This document shows positions 1 through 9,900 of a DNA stretch of 64,000 nt, in pieces. The DNA is taken from NCBI GenBank assembly GCA_947500575.1, contig CANMSI010000001.1, forward strand, positions 620,001 through 684,000, in the 5' to 3' direction. How positions within the stretch are numbered: the stretch's first letter is position 1; every line of letters starts with the position of its first letter. The notes beneath the pieces are model-generated. The model was not told the origin of the DNA, searched no databases, and was given only the letters and a program-made list of their open reading frames with translations. Origin of the DNA: an uncultured Flavobacteriaceae bacterium (lineage in GTDB: Bacteria; Bacteroidota; Bacteroidia; Flavobacteriales; Flavobacteriaceae). Made by a program: the position numbers and the translations under genes.

Positions 1-87
1 AAAAATCTTAAAGAAGCAGATTTAGATTTTTGGAAAAATGTACTAATGCCAACTATTGACAAATTAAAAAAAGCCAGAAAGGAGTAA
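1..87 (+). CDS. C-terminal end of an unidentified gene (partial)
   Basis: The first 29 codons are open from base 1 and end at TAA (85-87). The visible peptide ends in a lysine-rich helix (DLDFWKNVLMPTIDKLKKAR). The gene begins left of the window, so its product cannot be named. It runs in the same direction as the head-GIN gene 130 bases downstream, which could be co-transcribed. The intervening spacer carries a short palindrome (AAAACGTTTT, 116-125) but no clear terminator. Confidence 0.5.
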   Translation, partial: KNLKEADLDFWKNVLMPTIDKLKKARKE

Positions 88-217
88 GTATTCCTACAAA
101 ATGTTTGTTTTCGTAAAAACGTTTTAACCATTGCAAAAACCATTTTCTTTATCAATAGAAGCCCAGTAAGTTCAGGCTTTATTCATCAAACAATACATAA
201 AACTGAACTTTTAGCTT

Positions 218-871
218 ATGAAATTAAAGAAAATAAGAGGGTTTTTGTTGATGCTACTTCTTATAATATCTTGTTCAAACAACCAGCAGATCGTAGGCTC
301 GGATTCCCTTATCACAGAATTGCGAACTGTTGACACGTTCACTAAAATAAAAACTCCAAGTTCCCTTAATTTAACCATACAAAAGGGAACTTCTCAAAGC
401 CTAGCAGTAACTGCTAATGATAATATCATAAGCCGTGTTACCACAACAGTAACTAATGGAGTACTTACGATAAATTTACTTCCGGGGAGCTATAGTGATA
501 TTTCTGTAAACGTGCTGTTAGTTATGCCGCTTTTAGAGGAGCTGCAAAACTCAGGTTCGGGAAGTAATAGTGTTTTAGACTTTGAAAATAGCGATCGTAT
601 GGAGTTCATAAACACTGGAAGCGGGCTCATGGAGATTAGTGGCTCTGGCACTGATATATCCATCATTAATTCAGGGTCCGGAGATATAAAAGCATATAAT
701 TTTATTTCTGAAAATAGTACCGTAACCAACAGTGGTTCCGGTGATGTTCAGGTCTTTTGCAATCAAAATTTAAGCGGCCTAAATTCTGGAAGTGGTACTG
801 TATTTTACAGAGGTACTGCCAGTGTTACCATTACCAACAGCGGTTCAGGGAATGTAGTTAATGATAACTAA
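218..871 (+). CDS. Head-GIN domain (DUF2807-like) lipoprotein
   Basis: A 217-residue exported lipoprotein. Residues 1-20 form a signal peptide ending in a lipobox (LIISC), so the mature protein should be lipid-anchored at Cys20. The rest is a repetitive beta-solenoid-type domain with many NSGSG/GSGSG turns (about residues 111-213), the hallmark of the head-GIN family, often annotated as a putative auto-transporter adhesin. The family's function is not firmly established; surface or periplasmic binding is the usual guess. Its stop overlaps the first possible start of the TonB-receptor gene that follows, which suggests translational coupling and a shared envelope role. Confidence 0.85.
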   Translation: MKLKKIRGFLLMLLLIISCSNNQQIVGSDSLITELRTVDTFTKIKTPSSLNLTIQKGTSQSLAVTANDNIISRVTTTVTNGVLTINLLPGSYSDISVNVLLVMPLLEELQNSGSGSNSVLDFENSDRMEFINTGSGLMEISGSGTDISIINSGSGDIKAYNFISENSTVTNSGSGDVQVFCNQNLSGLNSGSGTVFYRGTASVTITNSGSGNVVNDN

Positions 872-3197
872 TCTAGCTATGCAGCATATTAAAATATCCA
901 TTATCAGCTTTTTATTATGCTTTATGGTTGTACTCACATCACAAGCACAAGATAATCTTACGCAAACAATTAAAGGTACTGTGGTTGATAGTCAAACCAA
1001 GCAACCTCTTTTGGGTGTTAATATATTGGTTTTAGATTCTGAGCCTGCCATTGGAACCATTACAGATGAAAACGGGCTGTTTCGATTAGAAAATATTCCT
1101 GTAGGGCGAGCATCTTTAGCCATTACCTACTTGGGGTATGAAGACTATATAGTGTCCGAGATTTTAGTAGGTTCTGCCAAAGAAGTTGATTTAACCATCA
1201 GTCTGATAGAAGCTATTGGAAAGCTTGATGAAGTAGTTTTAGTTCTAAAAAAGGATCCAAGAAAACCGAATAACAGTCTGGCAACCGTAAGTGCAAGATC
1301 ATTTAGCCTCGAAGAAACCAAACGTTTTCCGGCAAGTATCAGTGATCCGGGAAGAATGGCCTTGTCCTTTGCCGGCGTATCTAATTCTGATGACGAAACC
1401 AACGAAATTGTCATTCGAGGAAATGCGCCCAACCAATTGTTATGGAAAATAGAAGGTGTTGAAGTGCCAGAACCCAACCATTTTTCTGAAGAAGGATATT
1501 CGCCAGGAGCCATAAGTCTTATTAGCACGAATATCTTGGGAAAATCTGATTTTTTGACGGGTGCCTTTCCATCAGAATACGGAAATGCCACTTCTGGTGT
1601 CTTTGATATTAATCTTCGAAATGGGAATGCTGATAAAAAGGAATACGCTTTTCAATTTGGTGTCTTGGGGGCCGACTTTAGTGCGGAAGGACCTTTTAGT
1701 AAAAATTATCGTGGATCTTACCTTATCAATTATCGGTACTCCACACTCAGCCTGTTAAATCAAATTATAGAAGTTTCAGATAGCGGAATACCTACCTATC
1801 AAGATGTTTCCTTTAAAGTGAACCTTCCAATAAACGATAGAACAAAATTATCCATATGGGGTATTGGTGGCATCAGTGATGAAAACATTGAAGAAGAATT
1901 TATTGAGGAATTGGGTCTAACTCAAAATGGAATTTTTAAATCAAAAACCTATATATCTGGGCTTACCTTTACTCATTTTTTACAAAAAGGAGGTAAAATA
2001 ATAGCCAGAGCCTCGTACTCAGGAAATGAAAGTGATTTTGTGTTTACAGAAAGTAATACACAGACAAACCAAAATATTGAGGATAGTGATTTTTTGCAAA
2101 ATGCATCCTTTCGGTTCAACCTCGAGTACTTGAAAAAATTTAATGCCAAAACAACCTTAAAATCGGGAGTAATCTACAGTGCTCTCAATTTTGATGTAAG
2201 TACGGAAGCCGTTCGTAATGAAACTAGAGCGACCATTGTTTCAGAAAAGGGAAATGGTACCCTAATACAGGGATTTACTCAATTGAAGCATCGGTTTACT
2301 AACAAATTCTCATCATCTTTAGGAGTACATGCGACTTCATTTTCTATCAATGACGACTTTGTTATTGAGCCTAGAATTGGATTTGAATATAAAATAAGTA
2401 CGAAACATCTTCTTAGCGCGGGTATTGGAATGCATTCCAGAAGAATGCCCTTAAATCAATATTTTATTAGAACCACCGATGATAACTTAAATCAGCTTAC
2501 ACCAAATAAGAATATTGATCTCATGCGGGCTACGCATTACATTTTAGGGTATGATTGGCAGCTATTTAAAAAGGGACATCTTAAAATTGAAGCCTATTAC
2601 CAGGTTTTGTCCAGGGTAGCGGTTGTTCGAAATCCTCAGATTACAGATAGTTTCCTGAATGGTGGGTTTATCAATGCGGAGTTTATCGATTCTGGCAGTG
2701 CAAGAAATTATGGGGTAGAGCTAACCTTGGAAAAGTTTTTTTCCGATCAGTATTATTTTTTATCGACCCTTTCAGTATACGATTCCAAATACCAAGCTGC
2801 AGATAGCAATTGGTACAATAGCGCATTCAATTACAACTATATCTTCAATATGGTTGGAGGAAAAGAATTTACCGTAAACAGAAAAAATGTTTTGGGAATA
2901 AATGGAAGATTCATTCTAAATGGAGGTAAGAGAGGAACACCCTATAGTGAGACTGGCGATATAGAAATTGATCAAACATTGAGAAACACCCTTCAGTTCA
3001 GCGAATACCTCAGATTAGATATGAGTGTTTCATATAGAGTAAACAGACCCAAGGTATCCCATGTTTTTTCATTGGATATTCAGAATGTATCGAACAGAGA
3101 AAATGTAGATCAGCAGTTTTTAACAGAAGAGGGTAGCTTACAAACCACTACTCAGTTAGGCATTATCCCTTTCATCAATTATAAAATTGAGTTTTAA
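861..3197 (+). CDS. TonB-dependent outer-membrane receptor with carboxypeptidase-regulatory domain
   Basis: A 778-residue outer-membrane receptor. Order: signal peptide, a carboxypeptidase-D regulatory-like beta-sandwich (about residues 36-115, KGTVVDSQTKQPLLGVNILV), a plug domain (about 130-260, with VIRGNAPNQLLWKIEGVEVP), then a fairly short beta-barrel ending in aromatic-rich strands (INYKIEF). The 861 start overlaps the previous gene by 11 bases. An in-frame ATG at 879 puts the signal peptide (MQHIKISIISFLLCFMVVLT) exactly at the N-terminus and is probably the true start. The family imports chelates, vitamins or glycans using TonB energy; no SusD partner is next to it, so the substrate is unknown. 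The next gene starts one base after its stop. Confidence 0.88.
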   Translation: MITNLAMQHIKISIISFLLCFMVVLTSQAQDNLTQTIKGTVVDSQTKQPLLGVNILVLDSEPAIGTITDENGLFRLENIPVGRASLAITYLGYEDYIVSEILVGSAKEVDLTISLIEAIGKLDEVVLVLKKDPRKPNNSLATVSARSFSLEETKRFPASISDPGRMALSFAGVSNSDDETNEIVIRGNAPNQLLWKIEGVEVPEPNHFSEEGYSPGAISLISTNILGKSDFLTGAFPSEYGNATSGVFDINLRNGNADKKEYAFQFGVLGADFSAEGPFSKNYRGSYLINYRYSTLSLLNQIIEVSDSGIPTYQDVSFKVNLPINDRTKLSIWGIGGISDENIEEEFIEELGLTQNGIFKSKTYISGLTFTHFLQKGGKIIARASYSGNESDFVFTESNTQTNQNIEDSDFLQNASFRFNLEYLKKFNAKTTLKSGVIYSALNFDVSTEAVRNETRATIVSEKGNGTLIQGFTQLKHRFTNKFSSSLGVHATSFSINDDFVIEPRIGFEYKISTKHLLSAGIGMHSRRMPLNQYFIRTTDDNLNQLTPNKNIDLMRATHYILGYDWQLFKKGHLKIEAYYQVLSRVAVVRNPQITDSFLNGGFINAEFIDSGSARNYGVELTLEKFFSDQYYFLSTLSVYDSKYQAADSNWYNSAFNYNYIFNMVGGKEFTVNRKNVLGINGRFILNGGKRGTPYSETGDIEIDQTLRNTLQFSEYLRLDMSVSYRVNRPKVSHVFSLDIQNVSNRENVDQQFLTEEGSLQTTTQLGIIPFINYKIEF

Positions 3198-3198
3198 G

Positions 3199-4302
3199 AT
3201 GAAACGTTTCTTCAACAACCGCTTTAAAAAAGCTCTGAATTTTGGAATCGGAATAGCCATTTTTCTTCTTCTTGCTGTGGCATTTCTTTTAGTGGTTAGT
3301 CCAAAAAAAACGGCTCCTTTTAAAGATGCTAATGGCATTCGTATCAAAAATAGCATTGCAGAAATAATAGATCTTGAAATAAACGGAGTTGAACAACGCC
3401 TAGTTATAAGGGGTAAAAACTTGTCAAACCCTATCCTTTTGCACCTTCATGGAGGTCCTGGGTCTCCAGACCGACCATTTTTTAATAAGGACGAAACTCT
3501 TGAAGATCTTTTTACGGTATGTTATTGGGAACAAAGAGGTGCTGGCGCTTCCTATCATAAAACCATACCTAAGAAATCAATGACACTTACTCAGATTGTA
3601 AAAGATGGCAAGGTAGTAATTGAGTATTTGAAAGAAAGGTTCCGCAAGAACAAAATATACCTTCAAGGACATTCATGGGGTACTGCGGTAGGTTCGCATA
3701 TGGTAAAGAAATATCCAGAGTTATTTTACGCCTATATTGGTATTTCTCAAATGGCAAATACAAAATTGTCTGAGCAATTGTCTTATGACTTTGCTTTAAG
3801 CCGTGCCACTTTACTGAGAGAAAAGGGAGACATGGAAGAGCTCGAAAAAATAAATAGACCGCCATACGAGAACAACAAAGAATGGAGGTGGAAAACCATG
3901 GTAGAGCGAAAGATAATGCGACCATATCAAGATGATTTAATAGATAAAAAGCAAACAACATTAGATATTTACAAGGCTTTTCTTTTCCATAAAGAATATT
4001 CCATAAAAGATAAACTAGCGGCACTTAAAGGAGATCCTTTTTCCATGGATCATTTATGGCCAACTGCCATACAGCTCAACTTATTTGAGAGTATAAAAGC
4101 GTATAAAATTCCTGTTTATTTTATTCAGGGAAAACACGATAAAACGACAGTTACAGCAGTAACAAAATTGTATTTCGATGCCATTGAAGCTCCGACAAAA
4201 AAATACTACGAATTTGAAAAATCTGCCCACTCACCGCATATAGAAGAATTTAAAAAATATAAAACCATTATATCTGGGATACTTAAAAAAAGAAACAAAT
4301 AA
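3199..4302 (+). CDS. Membrane-anchored alpha/beta hydrolase, prolyl-iminopeptidase (S33)-like
   Basis: A 367-residue alpha/beta hydrolase. The oxyanion motif HGGPG (residues 84-88) is typical of the S33 prolyl-aminopeptidase branch. The nucleophile elbow is GHSWG with Ser159, and the acid and base can be read as Asp in GKHDK and His in SAHSPH near the C-terminus. A hydrophobic stretch at residues 15-33 looks like an uncleaved N-terminal anchor. I chose ATG 3199, one base after the previous stop; a TTG at 3187 is also in frame but less likely. Tight spacing suggests one operon with the receptor gene, perhaps handling a peptide or ester it brings in. Substrate is not predictable. Confidence 0.8.
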   Translation: MKRFFNNRFKKALNFGIGIAIFLLLAVAFLLVVSPKKTAPFKDANGIRIKNSIAEIIDLEINGVEQRLVIRGKNLSNPILLHLHGGPGSPDRPFFNKDETLEDLFTVCYWEQRGAGASYHKTIPKKSMTLTQIVKDGKVVIEYLKERFRKNKIYLQGHSWGTAVGSHMVKKYPELFYAYIGISQMANTKLSEQLSYDFALSRATLLREKGDMEELEKINRPPYENNKEWRWKTMVERKIMRPYQDDLIDKKQTTLDIYKAFLFHKEYSIKDKLAALKGDPFSMDHLWPTAIQLNLFESIKAYKIPVYFIQGKHDKTTVTAVTKLYFDAIEAPTKKYYEFEKSAHSPHIEEFKKYKTIISGILKKRNK

Positions 4303-4410
4303 TAACTACAGCACATATAGAACTGAAAACGATGCACCGGGGTATATTTCGTTTAAACGTATTTGGAACTATTTGTACGACAGAATTCTTTAATAGAGAA
4401 GTAAAAGCAT

Positions 4411-5436
4411 ATGAGACCTATAATTCCAATACTAATATTACTAATCTCTTTTATTTCACTAGCTCAAGAAGAATTTAAAAATCAATTTGAAGTCTTTTCT
4501 TTTCATCATAAGAAATTGGGCCTGGTGGAGTTCTGCACCTATAAATCGAGCCTAGAAAAGAAAAAACCCATTCTGCTGTTTATTCATGGCTCTGGGAATG
4601 AACCAACCTTCTCGTATCACGAAGATGTTAAAAAATATGCATGGAAAGCTTTTAAAGAGGTAGAGAAATACAAAGACCAATTTCATGTCCTATTTATAAA
4701 CAAACCCGGAATTCCCTTGTTTGATAACATCGTAAAAGACTCCATTACCTTTAATACTAGCTACCCACTAAATAAAACTTACGAGGAGAATTACAATTTA
4801 ACCTGGAGGGTTAAAGCGGCTTCTTTGATCATTAAAAAAGCAAAAAAGCACTTAAACACGGATGCGTCAAAAATTTTGGTAATTGGTCATTCGCAGGGTG
4901 GGCAGGTGGCAGCAAAATTGGCTGTATTGAACAAAAAGATAACTCATTTGGCTATGTTAAATAGTAATTCTCTTGGGCATTTTTACGATTACATTTTACA
5001 AGAAAGAGTACAGGCCTTTGTAGGGGAACATACGTTTGAACAATCTCAGAACAATATAGATTATTACTTCAATACATTTAAAGATATATTTTCCAACCCA
5101 CTAAGAACAGATAAAAAATGGAAGAATGAAACCTATTATCGCTGGGCTGATTTTGCAACCGATATTCCTCTAGAGAATATGCTAAAGCTAAAAATTCCAA
5201 TATATGTCATTGCCAGCGGAAAAGATCTTTGGAATTCTAACATAATGAACACCGATTATGTGCAACTTGCATTTTTAAGAAAGCGAAAAACAAACCTTAG
5301 CTATAAAGTGTATGCAAATGCCAATCATTTTTTAGAAGATGAAATTATCGAAGATGGAAATCTCAAAAAAATTAATCTGAAACCCGAGGTATTAGAGAAT
5401 ATTATTCAATGGACTAATGAACATTCTAAACAATGA
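4411..5436 (+). CDS. Secreted/periplasmic alpha/beta hydrolase
   Basis: A 341-residue protein with a signal peptide (residues 1-19, ending SFISLAQ). The fold is read from an oxyanion strand and loop (LLFIHGSGN, 56-63), a nucleophile elbow GHSQGG with Ser161, an acidic residue in ASGKDLW and a C-terminal His in ANANHFLED. This is a serine hydrolase of the alpha/beta superfamily, close to none of the named families I can recognise. It follows the S33-like hydrolase by 108 bases in the same direction, and a terminator-like hairpin follows about 80 bases after its stop. Confidence 0.75.
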   Translation: MRPIIPILILLISFISLAQEEFKNQFEVFSFHHKKLGLVEFCTYKSSLEKKKPILLFIHGSGNEPTFSYHEDVKKYAWKAFKEVEKYKDQFHVLFINKPGIPLFDNIVKDSITFNTSYPLNKTYEENYNLTWRVKAASLIIKKAKKHLNTDASKILVIGHSQGGQVAAKLAVLNKKITHLAMLNSNSLGHFYDYILQERVQAFVGEHTFEQSQNNIDYYFNTFKDIFSNPLRTDKKWKNETYYRWADFATDIPLENMLKLKIPIYVIASGKDLWNSNIMNTDYVQLAFLRKRKTNLSYKVYANANHFLEDEIIEDGNLKKINLKPEVLENIIQWTNEHSKQ

Positions 5437-5514
5437 TAAATTAAAATGTTTATATACCGGGAAATGTTAAACCATTATAAACAAAAGCACTTCTAAAGAT
5501 AGTTCTAGTCCCCC

Positions 5515-5558
5515 ACCCTCCTTTAGCATTATTGTATAAAACAAGGGAGGGTATTTTT
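5515..5558 (+). terminator. Intrinsic terminator after the hydrolase gene
   Basis: Arms ACCCTCCTTT (5515-5524) and AAGGGAGGGT (5543-5552) pair over 10 bp with one G-T wobble, and the right arm runs into ATTTTTAT. This fits a rho-independent terminator closing the plus-strand operon. Confidence 0.7.
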
Positions 5559-5724
5559 ATGCTAATGGCTACCTATTCAAAAACTATAAAAAGTTTGCTC
5601 TAGCTAAATCTAACCTACTTTTACCTGCATACCCAGAAGTTTTTCCGTACTGAAAGGCGCAACTGTATCTTATTAGCAGAAAAACAAAGAATACTATTAT
5701 CTTAGGGTCCAACAACATTTGCAT

Positions 5725-6015
5725 ATGGCTGGTATTAAATCTTGGTTAAGAACCCTTATAGAGCTTTTGGAAGTTTTTTTTAATAGTTCAAAAAGAGCTG
5801 AACGAGCACGCACCTGGCACCAACATGTGGTTCCTTATGAAGAAGATTGGGCCGTTCGCCGTGCAGGCAATAAGCGAATCACCAGCAAACATCGCAAACA
5901 AAGTACCGCCATTCGCAAAGCCAAAACCTTGGCTAAAAAATACAAGGCAGACGTTATTATTCACCGCGCTAGTGGAGGGATCAGAGAGCGGATCAGTTAT
6001 GATGATGAAGAGTGA
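5725..6015 (+). CDS. DUF2188-like small basic protein
   Basis: A 96-residue protein. The C-terminal half (HVVPYEEDWAVRRAGNKRIT, then an Arg/Lys-rich helix and DVIIHRASGGIRER) has the layout of DUF2188: a short strand with W-V-R and a conserved K-x-A-x-x-x-A helix leading to a hydrophobic strand and G-x-I-R. An N-terminal helix precedes it. The family's function is unknown. I took ATG 5725; a TTG at 5719 is two codons upstream. The gene is a monocistron between a terminator and a convergent gene. Confidence 0.6.
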   Translation: MAGIKSWLRTLIELLEVFFNSSKRAERARTWHQHVVPYEEDWAVRRAGNKRITSKHRKQSTAIRKAKTLAKKYKADVIIHRASGGIRERISYDDEE

Positions 6016-6047
6016 TTCGTTGACGACAATTTCTCAATAAAAAACCC

Positions 6048-6977
6048 CTAATCAATCGCATACCCATCTCCAAAGCGGTAACTTAACATGAGGCCTTGGG
6101 TATTACCAATAGGTGAATCTTTTACTGCCATATTATAATGATAAATAAGCCGCATGTTTCTAATCAAATAAACTCCCGCTAAAAGGTTGATAGAGGAACT
6201 GGTTCTGTATCCTGCTCCAATCTCAAACTTATTTTTAAAACTGACTGCCAAATTTAAGTCTGCCTGAAGCGGAGCCCCTTGCTCATAGCGAAGAAGCATA
6301 TTGGGTTTGATCATCATTTCTTCAAAAATATTGGTAAAAAAGCGATAGCCAAAATATCCATACACAGGATTAGATAAATCCAGATCATCTCTTGAGGCCA
6401 ACTGATCTCCAAAAATATTGGGTGCAGAAACTCCTGCATAAAAACGCGCATGATTGAATAAAATTCCAACCCCAACCGTAGGGATGGTAGCATCTATATT
6501 TTCTGCAAAATTAGGATCGTTCATAATACCGAGATCTAATAAATTATCTTGGAATTGTTGTACGCCTACTTGGATACCAAAAGAAAGTACACCAGGTTGA
6601 TACACCTGCCAATAAGGTCTATTATCTTCAAAATCGAAAAAGATTTTATAGGAATACGCTGCAAAAAAATTAGTATTTGTGGTGACCCCTATCTGATCTC
6701 TTATAAAACCTGCTCCTAGGCCCACTTTTCCATCTCTTAAAGGTGAATGAAAACTAAGACTAAAATTCCTTGGACTCCCTTCAAATGAACTAAAACCCGT
6801 ATTGGTAATAGTTGCTTCGGTACTTGGTAAAGCACCCGCATAGGCCGAATTGATAATAAACGGGTTGAAGTTGTATTCTGGATATACAGCGGTTTGTTGA
6901 CTAATAGCGGTATGATAGGTTAATAGCGACAAGACAACACCTAGTGTTCGCTTGGCAATTTTTATGTGTAGGTTCAT
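6048..6977 (-). CDS. PorP/SprF family type IX secretion-associated outer-membrane protein
   Basis: A 309-residue beta-barrel protein with a signal peptide. The start of the mature part (PEYNFNPFIINSAYAGA) matches the conserved opening of the PorP/SprF family, and the strands include F-S-x-S-F-H-S-P-L and VGLGAGFIRDQIG. In Bacteroidetes these proteins anchor type B (CHU_C-type) cargo of the type IX system at the cell surface. The gene sits 4 bases downstream of the giant CHU_C-ended protein on the same strand, the usual pairing, so it most likely serves that protein. Confidence 0.9.
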   Translation of the reverse strand: MNLHIKIAKRTLGVVLSLLTYHTAISQQTAVYPEYNFNPFIINSAYAGALPSTEATITNTGFSSFEGSPRNFSLSFHSPLRDGKVGLGAGFIRDQIGVTTNTNFFAAYSYKIFFDFEDNRPYWQVYQPGVLSFGIQVGVQQFQDNLLDLGIMNDPNFAENIDATIPTVGVGILFNHARFYAGVSAPNIFGDQLASRDDLDLSNPVYGYFGYRFFTNIFEEMMIKPNMLLRYEQGAPLQADLNLAVSFKNKFEIGAGYRTSSSINLLAGVYLIRNMRLIYHYNMAVKDSPIGNTQGLMLSYRFGDGYAID

Positions 6978-6981
6978 TGGG

Positions 6982-9900
6982 TTATCGCTTTAGCACTAAG
7001 TATCCTCTTAGCTTTGTTAGATTGTGCTCACCATTAATTTGAATATCAAAGAAGTAGGTTCCAGATGGCAAGCTACCTGCGCCTAATTTGGTTAGACGAT
7101 TGGCTTCTCCTCGGAATACATTCACATTGTTATCATAGTTTTGTATTTGAAAAACTGCGTCGCCCCAACGGTTAAAAATCGTTACCGTATTTTCAGGGTG
7201 ATTCTCGATACCCACTATCTCCCAGTATTCATTAATACCATCTCCATCTGGCGAAAACCCATATAAAGATTCATCTTCAGGAATAATTACTTCAGTTGTT
7301 GTAAAACTTTGCTCTGTGCAATTCACAGCATCACCTTGTGCATTATAAGGTGTTATAAGAACATATATGGTGGAATTTTCTGGAAGTTCGTCCATGAGCA
7401 TATAGCTAGTCAATATCCCCACATCTTCATCTGCTAAAATATCACTCCCTCCCGGAGAGGTTCCCACCCTTAGGCGATAGCCATCGGCATCTACCACGGC
7501 ATCCCAACTTAAGTTTGTGTTAACCTCAACATTGGTAGCTCCATTAGCTGGTGTAACTAAATCCGCACAACTACTCGGTACTGTGGGCACAGAGCTTTCT
7601 ATAGTAAAGGTCTGAGGAGTGGCACAACCCACTGCATCGCCTTGTGCATTAAAAGGAATGATCGTTACCATAACGGTTTCGTCATTATCAAAGCTATTCG
7701 CAAACGGATGCGTTGTCCCTGTAATATTTTGATCCGTAATATTGTTGGCAGTACTGGTGCTTCCTGAGATAGTTACTCTATAAGCCGTAGCATCTGCAAC
7801 CGCATCCCATGTAATACTGGCTAGGTTTACGGCTACACCTGTTGCTCCATTGGCTGGTGTAACTAAATCTGCACAACTACTCGGTACTGTGGGCACAGAG
7901 CTTTCTATAGTAAAGATCTGAGGAGTGGCACAACCCACTGCATCGCCTTGTGCATTGAAAGGAATGATCGTTACCGTAACGGTTTCGTCATTATCAAAGC
8001 TGTTCGCAAACGGATGCGTTGTCCCTGTAATATTTTGATCCGTAATATTGTTGGCAGTACTGGTGCTTCCTGAGATAGTTACTCTATAAGCCGTAGCATC
8101 TGCAACCGCATCCCATGTAATACTGGCTAGGTTTACGGCTACACCTGTTGCTCCATTGGCTGGTGTAACTAAATCTGCACAACTACTCGGTACTGTGGGC
8201 ACAGAGCTTTCTATAGTAAAGGTCTGAGGAGTGGCACAACCCACTGCATCGCCTTGTGCATTGAAAGGAAGGATCGTTACCGTAACGGTTTCGTCATTAT
8301 CAAAGCTGTTCGCAAACGGATGCGTTGTTCCTGTGATATTTTGATCCGTAATATTATTTGCGGTACTCGTACTTCCTGAAATAGTTACTCTGTAGCCCGT
8401 AGCATCTGCAACGGCGTCCCATGTAATACTTGCTAGGTTTACGGCTACACCTGTTGCTCCATTAGCTGGTGTAACTAAATCCACACAACTACTTGGTACT
8501 GTAGGTGCACTTGTCAATGTCAGTGCAAATGATTCCTCGCTAGCACATGTTCCCGAACCATCATAGATGTACAAGGTTATCGGGTAGGAAGGAAAGTCGG
8601 CAAAATTTATGATATCGCCAGCATCATAGCTCGTCCCACCTCCATTTGTTTGGGTATAATAGGCTTCCGCTCCCGTAAGTTGTGTGCCCGTAATTGCAGG
8701 CAAAGTGTATGAATTCACTTGGTTTTGATCTGCTAAGTCATTTACTGTAGGTGATGCAGTACCTCCATCGGTGATGGTCCAAGTATCCGAAGTAATCATA
8801 TTCATTCTTGCTGTTTCACCAGCGCAATATTGACTATTTCCACCACTAAAAAGTACATTTGGTTGTAAATCTAGGGCATCCCAACCAATTAATAAGGCAT
8901 CATAGTTTGCAGTGGAGAGCGTAGCCCCCGTAAACATATTATTCATATTGGTTACCATGGATACGTCCCAAGTTCCAATGTTTTGATCAAAGTTACTGGC
9001 ATTGTTAAACATTTGGCTCATATCAACAACACTGCTCGTATTCCAATTTCCAATATTTTGATTAAATATAATCGCCCCTCTAAACATGGAGCTCGTAAAT
9101 TCCAAATTAGTGGTTACCCAGCCTCCAATATCTCGATTGAAAGCAATGGCATCATTAAACATACGAGCCATGTTACTTACATTTGAAACATTCCATAAAT
9201 CCAAAGGTTGATTAAAGGCTATGGCTGCATCGAACATGCGGCTCATGCTGGTTACATTTGTAACATCCCAATTATTTAGAGGCTGATTAAATAATAAAGC
9301 ATCATTGAAAAGTTCATCCATGGTGGTAACGGTACTAACATCCCAATCGTTAATGTTTGTATTAAACAGTTCACAATCGTGAAACATACTTCTCATATCA
9401 GAAACACCCGATAAATCTGGTCGATCCGTAAAATTTCCTACCATATTAGCACATCCGCTAAAAGCATCTTTCATAGAGGACCATTGAATATCTCCCCACT
9501 GCTCAATAGCTAAAAGTTTATCGGCATCTCCCCCATTATCGAAAACTATTCTAGGAAATATCCCTCTTATTGTAACGGTATAAGTGCCTGGGGCGGCATA
9601 GGTATGCATGGCCGCATTAGTTTCTGTGGTTATAGGGGTACTATCTCCCCAATCAACCGTATAATTATACGTGAGTAGTCCATCCGTAGGAATCCGAATA
9701 GAATTGTCATCTGAAAGACCGGGGTTGTCCGTTTTCCAAGTAGTTATGAAAGCATCTGTTGATGGAGCAGCACTTTCAATAGTAAAACTCTGGGGTGTAG
9801 CACAACCCACTGCATCGCCTTGTGCATTGAAAGGAATGATCGTTACCGTAACGGTTTCGTCATTGTCAAAGCTGTTCGCAAACGGATGCGTTGTCCCTGT

